A DNA stretch of 64,000 nucleotides from Icerya purchasi (lineage: Eukaryota; Arthropoda; Insecta; Hemiptera; Monophlebidae). Shown one piece after another: positions 1-11,510 of this stretch; the stretch's first letter is position 1, and every line of letters starts with the position of its first letter. Under the pieces are notes generated by a model that saw only the letters and a list, made by a program, of their open reading frames with translations, made no database searches and was not told the DNA's origin. The stretch covers positions 43,594,685 to 43,658,684 of the forward strand of contig CM077115.1 of NCBI GenBank assembly GCA_039619475.1, written 5' to 3'. The position numbers and the translations under genes were made by a program.

Positions 1-385
1 AAAGCTGCTGATTCAAATGTTTGTGACACCCCACCTCATAAAACTTTCTCCTTTTTCTACATATTGTGTATTTTCGTCGTTGACCAACTTTTTATTTCTT
101 TTTATCTTCTTTCGTATTATAATTCCAGCTGCCGTAATTAAATTTAATTAAGTTACGAGAGCTGATTATTCACTCGAGTGACACTAGCAGTATGCAGCGT
201 TTTAATTACCTTTTTAAATTAATTCTACATACAATAGACATAATTTTTGAACTACCATATAATATGTTCCAGTGTTTGACCACATATTCGCATAGATTAC
301 AACGCTTATTAATTTCATTTGAAGTTATTTTTCCCCCTAATAGCGGCATTCTTGTAAATTCCATGCTGATTCGAATTATGAATTT

Positions 386-386
386 T

Positions 387-446
<60 letters not shown>
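386..446. repeat. (TA)n microsatellite
   Basis: An almost pure TA dinucleotide array, broken by a single C around position 426. It creates Tyr-Ile stretches in open frames on both strands, so those frames are artefacts. Confidence 0.95.
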
Positions 447-1992
447 TCGGCATTTGTAAACACCGCGTTTTGTAAGTCATGTTTTTTCTGCATCTGATAA
501 TATTTCGTTGCTCGCGTATTTGACTTCTTTCTTTACATTTTATTGGCCAACCCTTTTTCATCATGTGACCTAATAAATAATAATATATTCAGCTCAGCTG
601 AATTTGTGACTTTTCCCGTCTTTCTGTTATCATTTACTACGTTAGGCTAAAATTTGTTTTCTAATAATATCATTACGACCAAATATCCCCCCCCCCCCGG
701 TTTATTGTATCTCTTCAGTCATATCAACCCCCCCATAAAAATATTACATTATTTGCGTAATTTTTATTATACAACCCCCGATGAATTCTTATAAGTCAGT
801 TGATATTTTAAATGTCTACCGTTATTACTTATTTGTAAAGGCTTCGTGTTTTGCGATAAATTCCGCCGTCGTTGAAAACTATACTTTTGCGGTCATTCAA
901 TCGTTTTTTTTTTTTTTGTATATTTACAGCTTTATCTCAAATCATATTTCTTTTTTTTTGTGGTACCATTGGTGCGAGTATAATTTCATAATCGTTGTAT
1001 TTCGTTTTTATATTTTGGATTACTCGATGGCTGTGTTCTTCAGAATTGTTCAAAGTATATTTATGAGTTTCATTAACATTTTTAAAAAGCATAACAATAA
1101 TACGTACGTAATACGAAAGTTACGCAGTTGCGTATGTTACTGCCTATTATTTAACAGTTTTAATATTTTAGTTTTGCGTAATATTTCGAAATTACCGCTT
1201 AAACAACACGCGGCGAACAAGTTTAACCACAAAATTTCAATCTTCTACATCTGAATAGAGTGAACAACATCGGTATTTAACACAAAAAAGGTGTATCTGT
1301 TATAGTAATATTGAAAATATTAAACGTGATAAGCGTATTTATTTACTTCCTATTAAGCCCAAAATACAAAAGTTTCTCGCCATTTCCTAGATCAATCAAT
1401 TTCTGGACCTTAAAATAATTCGTGAACTTCATCAAAATCGTTAGGGACCTTTTCCAAAATTAATTGCGCCCATGTACAAAGAGATCAATTTATCATTTAA
1501 TAATATAATTAACGAAGCACTGTTCCGAGATCCACTCTGAATTTTGTACAAATCAATCAAAGTGCATTAATAAGTTCCACGAGCAGCCAAACATTCAGTA
1601 ACAATATGTGCATGACATGCGATAGCTGTACTTCCTTATACTCGTCGGACTATTAATAATTCGGTTTTACGTAGAAGTACATTCTCCCGTTTCAAATAAT
1701 AAAAAACAGACATTCTTAAGCCAGAAATATTATTACAAATCACTATCATCCGGTTATAATAACGTCCTGTGTGATTGAACTTTGGAACTCTATTGCGTGA
1801 AGCGTAAATAAATATAGCGTCATAATAAAACAAAAAAAATTAATTATGCCTTTATCTATTTTTACTCTTAACAATGATCAAAATTTATTATTATTTATTA
1901 CACCACGGTGTAAATAAGCGCGAATTGCGAATTATTTACTTTTTAAAAAACTCTAAAAATCCGATGATCGCTTAAATTCTCTTCTTTTTTTC

Positions 1993-2015
1993 TGGGTGGG
2001 GAGTGGGGGGGGGGC
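1993..2015 (+). other. G-run cluster, possible G-quadruplex
   Basis: Four close G-runs (3, 4, and a run of 10 or more that can supply two tracts) separated by very short loops, in otherwise AT-rich DNA. This fits the usual G4 pattern on the plus strand. It has no associated gene and could be the end of a decayed hAT-type MITE, whose termini in this window are also G-rich. Confidence 0.35.
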
Positions 2016-2040
2016 TCGTTAATCAGAAATTTTTACCCAG

Positions 2041-3400
2041 AAACAATTAGAAAAGGAAGGAATCAATTATATCTTGATGAGATCAAATACTGCGCCAGCA
2101 GGAAGAAACAAATAGCGGGAATAAAGTGAAACGAAGAAACAAGATATAAAAAGCGCAATACAGCGCAGGAAGTATCTCAGCAGATTATAATACAGAGCAG
2201 AACGCTCAACCGAAAGACTTGAATACACTTAATAAACGCATAATCAGCACCGCAAACACGAGCTTCGTTTGAGTGAGGGGGGTAAAATGGATAGAAAACC
2301 GAAAAAAAGAAATAAACGAATTTGGAGGTAGTAGAGTATGGCTTAAGAATGTAGGCGAAGAATAATGGGACAACAATAAAACAACATGGTAGACGAAACA
2401 AAAAGAACCACAGGGTTAGCGGAAAGAATAAGTTATGAATGATTATAAGAAAAAAACGGGGGCGTACATATATCTAATACCATGATCTAAAATGTAATAC
2501 AGCGGAAGGAAATTAAAAGGATGCGATTTTTCTTAAGAAAAGAAGTGGGAAGAGTGGCAAAGAATTCGCCGTTTTATTTCCAAAATGCCTGAGTGGCCAG
2601 AAAGCCATATTAAATATTAGTGTGAATTAAATGGAGGAAAAAAAGAACGTGGATAAGTGAACGTATACGGAGAATAATAAAATTGCAGAAATGATCAGGC
2701 AGGGGAGAAGGTCTGAAGGGCGGTCACAGATATAGTTCAAAAAATTTCGAGAAAAGGCGATTGGAGGAAATGAAAATAACGAAACGTAGGATAGTCATTA
2801 ATACGTTTATGAATCTAGAACAGAAAAGAGCTAGACGAAAAGATTTCGAAAAGTTAAAATCTGGGAAGATAAAAGGGGCACTGACATCATCCGGCCTCTT
2901 GTTACGTGCGATGAAATTAAGAATTAATAGTAGTTAATTCCTGTTCAATTAGGGCTTGTGGAAGAAGAAATTTTAAGAGAGCAGGTATAATATAAATGTT
3001 TTGCGAAGTTAGGCGAAATTAAAGGAGAAATAGTGGAAATTGTGTAAGGGCAAAATGAATTAAGCCGAACAGAGGTAAGAGATAAAATAGAGGGTTCCTA
3101 GCGTTAAAACGCGCGAGATTTTAAAAAAATCGCGAGATAGGAATGAATGAGATTAAACGACGTGAACGAAAAACGTTTTGCGAGAAAACGATAACCTAAA
3201 TAGGATCTGCGAATAGAAAAGGGTGGCATATTAGATTCGGCAAGAACTGCTGGAATTGAAGAAGCAAGAATTTTGGATTACAACTAAAATTTGCAGAGAC
3301 CGGATTTGGAGGCACAACCATACAGAAATGAACAGTAATCTGAAACAGACAATGAACTGATACAGAGAAATATGGATACACGGATCACCACACTATTTGC
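2041..3400. other. Purine-rich segment, no gene recognised
   Basis: The plus strand is strongly A/G-rich over about 1.3 kb, unlike the flanks. In this window the same asymmetry marks minus-strand I-like retroelement sequence (22.4-24.2 kb, 57-62.6 kb), so this may be a very old retroelement. All frames are broken and no RT, endonuclease or zinc-knuckle motif can be read. The assignment is inference only. Confidence 0.3.
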
Positions 3401-3506
3401 TTAGATAGTCTTTTAAACTTGCTCGTTTTATAGAGTTTTCTCAACGATAAGACTTCTACCTAATAGTGAATTTCATCGAAATCTTCAGAGTCATTTCCGC
3501 CAACTT

Positions 3507-3604
3507 ACATATATACATTTATACATATATACATTTATACATATATACATATATACATATATACATATATACATATATACATATATACATATATACATAT
3601 ATAC

Positions 3605-3660
<56 letters not shown>
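3507..3660. repeat. Compound microsatellite (ATATAC)n + (AT)n
   Basis: About 100 bp of a hexamer array (ATATAC, with some TTATAC variants at the left) runs directly into about 48 bp of pure AT. The overlapping open frames on both strands are products of the repeat. Confidence 0.95.
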
Positions 3661-3664
<4 letters not shown>

Positions 3665-4139
3665 TTTTTGTTTGTATCACACGATATTTGCTCGACACAC
3701 ATATTTTTTCCCTGCATTTTCGTAAAAAATATACTTAGTTGGATTTTAATACAAATGGGAAATAAATGTGCAACTTTTTTACGCCATGGTATGCCGTTTG
3801 ATAATTAATTTTTCTTTTTTTTGTCTAAGCATATTTAGCGCATTAGTGATTAGTTTGTGTAAGTCAGCTGCGTCGATGAGAATTTTTTGGCCACAAGATA
3901 CTCATGATTGTGCACTTTTTTTTTGGCTTTGTACTTTAACGCATTTTATACTCATAAAAATATTCGATACGATCCGATATTCGATTTAATTTCCATAAAA
4001 GTGCCGCAATTTAATAGGAAAAACGAGAACCGATCACAGAACTATTCTTTGCTCACTGTTCCACCGTTGTTCGTGAGTATCATACGTTAAATAGAGAAAT
4101 TTTTAGTTTTTACTTAAAACGGATATCATTATTTTTCAA

Positions 4140-4140
<1 letters not shown>

Positions 4141-4192
<52 letters not shown>
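4141..4192. repeat. (TA)n microsatellite
   Basis: A run of about 50 bp of uninterrupted TA dinucleotides after a short TACATA lead. Confidence 0.95.
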
Positions 4193-4196
<4 letters not shown>

Positions 4197-4289
4197 CAAA
4201 AAAAAAACCTATTCACTGTTTAAATAAAATGTTTAGTCATTACGTAAAATGTCCGAATTTCTCATATATTATGTACAATATAAACTCTA

Positions 4290-4535
4290 AAAGTATACAA
4301 ACGTAAGCGGTATTTTAATAATCTTTAAAACTATATGCTACATCATAATGTAAATTTTATATAATCTTAAGTAGTTGACTAATATTATGATGTATAAGAC
4401 AAGCAAGAATAGTTGTAATTTTATATTTTGAATAAACATTAATCTTTGTCGGGCACTCACACAACAACAGGCATACTTTCCCTGTATGACCCACAACTTA
4501 TCTTAAATTTAACAAAAATGAATAAACAAAAAAAA
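4290..4535 (+). mobile_element. Non-LTR retrotransposon 3' UTR remnant
   Basis: The segment ends in an A-rich tail after GACCCACAACTTAT. The same block, preceded by GAATAAAC and a short GGGCACT motif, occurs at 28110-28180 at the end of a retroelement with a readable RT C-terminal region. This therefore appears to be a severely 5'-truncated copy of that family with only 3' UTR left. A short inverted repeat (CATCATAATG and its partner about 50 bp downstream) lies in the middle. Family name unknown. Confidence 0.55.
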
Positions 4536-5329
4536 AATTAGTGAATTTGTTATGAAATGCAATTTTATAAGTACACGTCTTGCACGTTTGTTTAAACATA
4601 ATTAAACCTAGCGAAAAAACGATAATTCCTTTTTAAACGCGATATACAAATCTTGCACAAAATTGATCGTGAACGTGAAAATTTACCCACCCGAAAAGTG
4701 CTTATAAAAAATAATAGAAAAAAATCAAAAAATATGAAATGTTGAACAACTGAAGATAGCCACTAAGAATCACCTTCGATTTATTACGATATAGTACTTA
4801 GACTTCGGTTTGAAAATTTCGATTTTTAATTCTCAACTATTTCCGAATGTCAAAAAAAATTGTTTTTATAAAAATTTCCGTTTTTTTTTGTCTTTTTTTT
4901 TTTCGCTTTCTTTTGCCGACTGAAATAAAAAAAGCCGCACATTTGACCACCGGAAAATGACAAGACCGAATTTCACTGGAAAAGGTTTCAGACCAGATCA
5001 TGCGGAGAGGGTAGAATAACTTTTTTTTCTTTTTTTGCCCGTTCAACATGAGAAACAATATAATTGTTTAACGGTAATCTTAAGAGACAACACAATCGGG
5101 CCGGATGGCTTGTGCCGCATTGATAAAATCAACAGTTGCGTCCTCCTCCTGCGAGAACTTTGTCTAGACAGCTTCTAAAAGGCACTTTCTCAAAAAGGCG
5201 TCTTCTTTCTTTTGTCATTTATTTCTGTACATGCTCGCATTAATATATATGTGTACCTAAGTGTGTTTCTCTCTGTGTGGGTGTGTGTGTGTGGGTATTT
5301 AAAAAACGAAAACCGGAAACCGGATGCGC
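4536..5329. other. AT-rich spacer, no gene seen
   Basis: Mostly AT-rich DNA with T-runs around 4880-4910 and 5020-5036 and an imperfect GT-rich repeat at 5250-5297. No coding signature. Confidence 0.6.
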
Positions 5330-5745
5330 ATTAGGATCGATTATTTTTCGATTTTATTTCTTGGCCTACTGCTGCCGGTATTATTCCGTGAATGCCGCAC
5401 GAAAACGGCAGACAACGAGCGGAACTAATTTTTAACGCGGCCAGGATATTTGGAGTCACGCTCCGAGGACGGTCGACCGTCAACACTGAATTGCCAGAAT
5501 GTATCAAGCAGCACGAACGTGCCCGGCGAGTTTTCCCATTTTTACGCCAGTCCGATAACACAAAAGACGACGACGAAGGCGACAAATTTCCACAAATGTA
5601 TTCCTCGGCACGAACTCTGAGAGCCCGCTTCCGAGGAATATTTAATAATCGACAGTTTCCATACCGGTTCGCCAGCCGACTGGAGATCGTGTCTCCAGTC
5701 TCTGTTAATGCGCTTCGCCTACTCGACCGGTTTTGAAATCGGCGC
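5330..5745. other. GC-richer island with open frames on both strands
   Basis: About 400 bp of clearly higher GC and CpG content than the surroundings. It holds open frames of 114 codons (plus, 5392-5736) and 84 codons (minus, 5331-5585) that overlap. Neither shows a domain I recognise. Arg/Pro/Ser-rich composition in both is what a CpG-rich stretch gives in any frame. It could be part of a host promoter, UTR or exon, or an old TE. I do not call a gene. Confidence 0.3.
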
Positions 5746-6600
5746 TGTAAAATAGCGTTTTTTCCGTTGCTTATTTTCGTTTTTGATTAAAGTACCCCGG
5801 TTGCAATGAAAATAATATTTAAAATCCGAAAAAATTCGTTGCGACAACAAATTCGGTGGACTGTGTGACACCTTTATTAAACTTTCGGTAAATTTTGAAA
5901 CTCTACGCAACTTTCGAATAATCGATCGAATATTGGATTGTTACTGTCGCTTTATAATTAATAAAAAAATTAAACATCCCGATGACGAGGATGATAAAAA
6001 AATTCCTTAAGATATAATATCGGGTAAGGACCATTTTTAGTTGAAAACAAAACTAAAAATATGCTGAATCAAAATGAATTAAACTTTAAAAAAAGAATGC
6101 CGAAAAATTTATAGAAAATACAACAGAAAGGCGAAAACAGTTAATATACGAAAAAAAAAAAAAAAAAAAATCGGTAAATTGATTGTTAGTCGACAGCGGG
6201 AAAAACAAACAATTCACTCCTGTTGTTAAAAATGTTGGTCCTGGTATTCTTCACAATTCTTACGTTACTCTTCTCTTTCCATCTCCGCAACACTATAGTT
6301 CTTTCACCATTTTCTACTCTTTATCTCTAACCGTTTTCTCTTCTCGATTTAATTTGACCTTTACAATTGTCGAATCAAAGGCGCTAACGTGTTCGTATAA
6401 AATAATGAAAAAATGTAAATTTATTTTCTTATTTCGTTAATAAATTTTAATACGAAAAGGCGCGTTGTTATTATTGTCGAGTATTTAAAGGAAGTGAAAT
6501 AATGCATTTATTTCCTCACTGCGCTATTGAATTAAAAAAAAAAAAAAAAAGCCTTATTATTGTGTTTTGGGTATTTGGTCATTTAAAAGATTGTTCTTAT
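5746..6600. other. AT-rich spacer, no gene seen
   Basis: AT-rich with A-runs near 6151-6170 and 6535-6550. An open frame at 6183-6440 (plus) has a pyrimidine-rich stretch near 6250-6360 that resembles the codon composition of I-like elements but shows no readable motif. Confidence 0.5.
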
Positions 6601-7677
6601 ATTTAGGTCTCTGCAGATGGATACGCGACAAAAAAATGTTATTAATAAATGCGAAAATACGATAAGCAAAGTCTGATGATGCCGGCGTTGGGTCTTCGTT
6701 CATTATCCCCGCGTTTACCTATTCCGAATCCTTTCGGTTGCCCTCCTTTTCCACTATTTTCCTTGCCGAATCCGTGGCTATCCTGCAGGCAGTCCTTTTC
6801 ATATCCTCGACAAATAACATCTCCTGAGATTCCTCCTATCCTCGGACTACTCGAAAAGTGTTTTATTGGCTATCTCCTCTCCTTTTCCTACTCATGTATC
6901 CCATTATTCTCCAAATCCGCTTCTTAATTCCTAATTTATTCCCATCCCGCTCCTCTGTCGTAATCGATCTACTATGGATTCTCCTGGTTATTATTCCTGG
7001 CAACGAGTTAGTTGACATTCGTTGGCACGTTCGGCGGCGACCAATGGTCTATTCATTAGTAGATTTCCTACTCAAACTCTCTACTGTCTTTCTTATCGTT
7101 CCCATCACGATTTCTAGACCGGATTCTATCCTTCATTCTTTACCAATCCTCGATCTTTTTACCTTTCTGTTCAACCCTTCCCTTCCTCTCTTCCCCTTGG
7201 TTTAATCTTTTCCCCTACCTTAGCCGTTCGATTATTTCCTCTATAGTTCGCCTGCGGTTCAATCATAGTTTGCTTCCGGCTTCTCTTTTCCGTTTTTCTA
7301 TTGTTCAATCTCCTTTGTGTCCTTATGACCTTCCAGAGCTCAATTATACCTGTGATGCGAATCACATTTTGTTCGAATGCCCCTTTATTTCCTTCGAACG
7401 TTCTACTCTGTATTCTAGTCTTTTGCGCCTTGGCTTTCCTACTCCTTATAGTGTCCACTCCATTCTTGCATTCCCCTCTCTCAATATAGTTCCTTTGTTG
7501 GCCTTCTTTATCTCCTCAATTTCTAATCTTTTCCTTATATAATGTACAATTCCTTGCGTTGGGTAAGTTATACTGTTGACGTGCCCCAAAAAAAAAAAAA
7601 AAATAGATAGTTATCGTATTTTGGCATTTATTAATAATTTTTTTTTTGTCGTCTGCCCATCTGCAGAGACCTAAAAT
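6601..7677. repeat. 65-67 bp inverted repeats flanking a retroelement fragment
   Basis: Positions 6601-6665 and 7611-7677 are near-perfect reverse complements. Shared blocks include TTTAGGTCTCTGCAGATGG, TTATTAATAAATGC and AAAATACGATAA, with differences mainly in the length of an A-run. Between them lies a 5'-truncated I-like fragment ending in poly(A) only 7 bp before the right arm. The arms could be termini of an unknown DNA element, or an older palindromic repeat hit by a retrotransposon. Confidence 0.8.
6675..7603 (+). mobile_element. I-like non-LTR retrotransposon, 5'-truncated RNase H/3' end
   Basis: Translating with frame changes gives pieces matching the RNase H domain of the full-length element at 56.5-63 kb: an AESVAILQA-like helix near 6765, VIDLLW followed by a damaged PGNELVD segment near 6960-7015, and the C-terminal HILFECPFISFERSTLYSS and LLRLGFPTPYS blocks near 7365-7450. 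A 3' UTR with the family hairpin (7559-7590) and a 16-nt poly(A) follow. Several frameshifts show that it is dead. The copy starts inside RNase H, as expected for incomplete reverse transcription. Confidence 0.9.
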
Positions 7678-7734
7678 TAGATAGTTTGTTCGTAAAATAG
7701 AGTATTGCATAATGTGAATTGTCTTCAGATCCGA

Positions 7735-8200
7735 TAGAAACGGTTGATAATTTTAAGTACCTTGGAATATGGCATTTGATAAGACGTTAACGTGTGAAGA
7801 GTTCACATTGATAACATTGCTAGGAAAATCATGCAAACTATACCGGCTTTATACTAATTAAAACAGGTTATGAATTACACAACCATGGAGATTATATTTT
7901 GACACTCATTAATAATAATGTCCAGAATTAGATATGGAATCGAAATTTGGTGGGAGGCAAAAAAAAAAAAAAATGGAATTAAGGGAAATTAGTAAGCTAC
8001 AAAAAAGATGTTTAAAAATATTTTTACCGAGTTGCAGAAGTACGAATCTGATAATACTACTTGGTGGGATAATAATAAAGAAATGTCTCCAAAAATGTTT
8101 TTCTAGGCTATTAGGATATAAAACATTTATCATGGTACACGGTAAAACGATTGTGGTGTTTGTTTATGAGTTCGATTAATTCTTTATCAATTTAATAATA
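7735..8200 (+). mobile_element. Non-LTR retrotransposon fragment (RT C-terminal region)
   Basis: Readable pieces are VDNFKYLGIW (the usual KYLG motif downstream of the RT palm) and RIRYGIEIWWEA, followed by LQKRCLKIF. The copy at 27.3-27.7 kb shows the parallel series VKYLGLIIDR, RIMYGISIGAEA and QQKKCLKI, so both belong to one family. Frames are broken and an A-run at 7960-7972 adds a shift. The clade cannot be fixed from this portion. Confidence 0.7.
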
Positions 8201-8635
8201 AAAGTAGTTTGTTTCGTATTATCTGGTTGAATTCAAAAGCTAGATATTTGTTCCGTGCGATAACGCAAACAGCGGTAACAGTGTCGGGGAAGACACTATT
8301 GGAGCTGTAAACTTGATAATGATGAAGAAGGGCTTGCTGGAAAAATCAACGACTCTCGGAAAAACGTTGAAAATGAAAGCTTACACGCTGGGCTGTTTTT
8401 GATAATATTATATAAACTCGATGTATTTGAGTTTCGTAAAGAAAACAGAAAGAAGAAATCTGTGAGCAATGCGGGACTTTGATCAAATAATTTATTTTCG
8501 TGATTTTAAGCGATTTGGAGTGTTGGATGTTTTTAATTTTGTTAACGAAATCTCGAAGTATTTACGAGAAATTAAACCTATTGCACCTGTTTGTCGCTTT
8601 TTCGTCCATTTTTCCTTTAGAAAGATACATAGACC

Positions 8636-8947
8636 GATGGGCGTCGCCAGCGGGGGGCAGGGGGGGGGGGCGCTGCCCCCCCCCTGGAGCCTTGAAACTT
8701 TTTAATCAACTGGCCATAATGAGTGTTCATAGGCGCGTAATCATGAATAATTTGTCAGAAACCCACGAAAATTATGTTTTAATTAAGATTTTATTCTTGT
8801 TTAATAAAATATTAAGCCTTTACAACTTATAAATTTCATTTTTTCTATAACTCATATCCTTTTTCTATCATCTTGCCCCCACCCCCCCTGGCGGCTGGCA
8901 ACTCATCTTGCCCCCCCCCCCCGGCCCATCGGCTGGCGACGCCTTTG
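8636..8947. mobile_element. hAT-type MITE with 8-bp target duplication
   Basis: About 312 bp flanked by identical 8-bp CATAGACC copies (8628-8635 and 8948-8955). The ends share an inverted GGCGTCGCCAGC block followed by long G-runs (left) or C-runs (right), a common pattern for insect hAT termini. It has no coding capacity. Internal G and C runs can fold into a strong local hairpin at 8645-8690. The 8-bp duplication and termini support hAT mobilisation, and the insertion lies beside an RTE copy. Confidence 0.8.
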
Positions 8948-8955
8948 CATAGACC

Positions 8956-10420
8956 ATTCTATTTCCGGTTGATATTCGCCTATTTTTGGATTTTTCGTTA
9001 ATATCCATGTTTCGCTAGCACGTGTTATGAGACCGACAGGTCAAACGGTCCTTTTTTCAGGCTGAAGGGTGTTTTAACATCTTCAAATATATTCCTCAGT
9101 TTTGGCTAACCATGTTAATAGTGTTCTCCTCGATATTTCAATATCGTTATTTACTCTTTAACTGGTTGTCCTAAATAAACGAATTTGTCTGCTTTTTCTA
9201 CTTCCGATGTATTTTTTGTACATATGTTAACTGTTTTTGTCTGATACAAGTTCGTTGCACGTGCGTTTAGTTTTGTTTATGTGTTTATGTTTAGACTTAT
9301 TTCGGAGCATTTTTCACTGATTGTCTGTACCATTTCTTCTATGCTTTGCAAATAGTATACAATGTCATCCGTATATATATACATATATATATTAGCTTTT
9401 TGTTTCTGATCGGTGTACCTGAACTTTTCCATTTAACACTATTGATACTGTCTTGGTGGGCGGTCGTAAATTATTTTAGGCATAATTTTCTTACTCTTCT
9501 TTTTGCTTGAATATTTTCTTTTCCATCGTTGAAACCTGTAATCGTTGCTGTAGTTTTCTTACATGCATGTGTTGCTAATTTTCATCCGAGGCATCATTGG
9601 CCCGTAGTTCTGTTTGTAAGCAGTCGGTCGCTTTTTTAAAATCCAGGAAATATGGTACCTACCGGTAATCTGTATTGAGATTAGGTTAACCGATAAAATT
9701 GGTTCCAAGCCAACCAGGTGAACAGGTAGGATTTATATATACACGTGCCAGACAGATAATTGAAAAAAGCAAAAAAATATTCGCTTTTTCAATTATTTGT
9801 CTGACACTTGTATATTTAAATCTCGCCTGTTCATCTGGTTGGCTTCGAACCAATTTTATCAATTAACCTAATCACAGTTCTTACGAATATTTAAGAGCAG
9901 GCCGATTAGGTAATAGTTCGGTAACTCTTCATTATTTTCTTTTTTATGTACTAATATTAATAATTTCTGTACTGTTCCATTTTTTCGGGATTTTCCTCCG
10001 TTTAAATACTTGTTAAATAACGTGGCCAAATATTTATTTATTCCATTTCCGTCCAATTTAGCGATTTCTATTAAGACTCCATCACCTCTTGGATTTTTGT
10101 TGTTCTTTTGTATCTTTACTAATCTCTTCCTATTTCGTCATCTGTAATTGGCGGTGCATCGAGTTAAATGATTTCATGTTCCTTCTCTACTTGTCTAACA
10201 TCATCGTATTATTTTTTATAAAAATATCTGTTCTTTTTATGCTTTTATACTTTTGACGCTAATATTATTATTTCCTTCTATTTGATACTTTTCTATTTTT
10301 AATTTATTTCGTAGTATTTTCATGCTTTTGCTCGATTTCTTCATTTATTTTTTCTTTACAATTGACCGATGTATCCTCTGTCTAATTTTTTTTCGCACTA
10401 TTTTGCACAGTTCGGATCTT
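8956..10420 (-). mobile_element. RTE-like non-LTR retrotransposon, degraded
   Basis: Reading the minus strand from about 10400 down gives an endonuclease-RT linker, a block resembling the KxPGPDG RT region near 10070-10090 followed by LATLFNKYLNGG (about 9990-10035), then a damaged YRPxxL block, AFLDFKKA-like motif A near 9640, a DDI motif near 9365, and FVYLGQ with the RTE-type LRNIF segment near 9080-9200. All frames are disrupted. A foldback element sits at 9668-9880, between motif 1 and motif A, and about 200 bp of RT appears missing there. The paralogue at 31.7-32.3 kb confirms the downstream part. Confidence 0.8.
9668..9880. mobile_element. Foldback MITE, ~100-bp inverted arms
   Basis: The 213 bp segment is an almost complete palindrome. 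Arms of about 100 bp share GATTAGGTTAA, GATAAAATTGGTTC, AAGCCAACCAG and AATTGAAAAA, separated by only about 10-15 bp around 9775. It has no coding capacity. It lies within an RTE copy, so it inserted later or marks a deletion junction there. I could not define a clear target duplication. Confidence 0.85.
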
Positions 10421-10592
10421 AATTAAACTTCAGATAAAAGAACAAATTACATTTATTTTTTTTATTTTATTTTTTTAAAATAACTTATCGGTCTTATGGG
10501 CAAGTATGCCCGTTGCGTGATCGTCCGATACTTTTATTACCATTTATTTACATTAACAAGATTACAATTATTTTCTGATATCTACATAAACG

Positions 10593-11048
10593 TAATATAA
10601 AATGCTTTTTTACGAAAAATAAATACCGACTTCAAGGTTTATTATAAAAATTTAAAAATGCCGTAAAAAGTAAAAAATAATTACTCCCTATAAGAAAATA
10701 TATATCAGAGTGATATAACACTTAAGATGGCATTATCGTAATTCTTATACAACACTGATACCTTAATTAGAGTCGGCAACAAATTCATGTTACATCATCT
10801 AGGAACAATTTAATGAACATTTAATGTAGTTTTTAATTATTATTTTAATATGTAATATGAATATCCCTACTCTAATAAAGTTATTAATGTTGTATAAGAA
10901 TTACGATAATATCACCTTAAGTTATATCACCTCTGATATAAATTTTCTTATCGGAAGAAATTATTTTTTACTTTTTAGTGCATTTTTAAATTTTTATAAT
11001 AAACCTTGAAGTCGGTATTTATTTTTTGTAAAAAAGCATTTTATTTCA
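10593..11048. mobile_element. Long palindromic MITE (~200-bp arms)
   Basis: Left arm 10593-10810 and right arm 10850-11048 are inverted copies with about 85-90 percent apparent identity. Shared blocks include AAATACCGACTTCAAGG, TTTATTATAAAAATTT, GTAATTCTTATACAAC and AAAATGCTTTTTTAC. Non-coding. The arms have diverged, so the palindrome is not a recent assembly artefact. The outer end of the right arm is followed by A/T-rich DNA without an obvious target duplication. Confidence 0.85.
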
Positions 11049-11289
11049 CAATTTTTAGCGTTATACTTGAACTTTTTTCTTGTTAAAAATCAATTTTTTT
11101 TCACACTATTCTCCATACTTTATACTTAAAAAAAAATCAATTTCTTTATTTTGAACTGCATTTTCACGGTAAAAACATCAAGAGCTCTGTATTTCCGTGG
11201 TAATTTGGCAAATTTATAGTATTTTCAGTCAATAAATCTAACCCGACGGTGAAACTAATCATGAATGAAAAGCAAGCTTCAATCTCCTC
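11049..11289. other. AT-rich spacer
   Basis: No gene or clear repeat. It lies between the palindromic MITE and the interspersed repeat at 11290. Confidence 0.4.
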
Positions 11290-11510
11290 TCGCACTATTA
11301 AGGATAACTCAAAAACTACCGGTCAGATCTTGATCAAATTTAAATGGGATCACGTGAGAAGCACCACCATTTAAATAAAAAAAGAATCATCAAAATCGGT
11401 TCACCTAAAAGAATGTTCCAAGGTAACACATAAAAAATTTAAAAAAATAAATAAAAAATACAGTCGAATTTAATACCTCCTCCTTTTTTTAAGTCGGTTA
11501 AAAATTAAGC
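11290..11510 (+). repeat. Interspersed insect repeat with CCTCCTCC...AAGTCGGTT end
   Basis: The segment contains AAAATCGGTTCACC-type text and ends in ACCTCCTCCTTTTTTTAAG followed by TCGGTTAAAAA. A reverse-oriented relative of the end occurs at about 22090-22140 (GACTT, A-run, GGAGGTTAT). I recognise this kind of sequence as widespread in insect genomes but cannot name the element class with confidence. Non-coding. Confidence 0.5.

Larger units (their letters stand above)
1..2040. other. AT-rich intergenic DNA, no gene seen
   Basis: No coding region I can support. The longest open frame (781-1254, plus) is rich in Phe, Ile and Tyr and looks like translated AT-rich DNA, with no recognisable motif. 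The stretch contains a TA microsatellite, C-runs near 686-697 and 727-733, and long T-runs. A short segment around 1400-1470 resembles generic insect repeat DNA but cannot be assigned. Confidence 0.6.

Noticed and set aside
192..497. Open frames on both strands across the TA microsatellite
   Set aside because: They consist largely of Tyr-Ile repeat translation and AT-rich flanks.
781..1254. 157-codon open frame
   Set aside because: Phe/Ile/Tyr-rich composition typical of AT-rich noncoding DNA; no domain, no partner exon.
3466..3717. Tyr-Ile-Thr repeat open frames
   Set aside because: Translation of the (ATATAC)n array.
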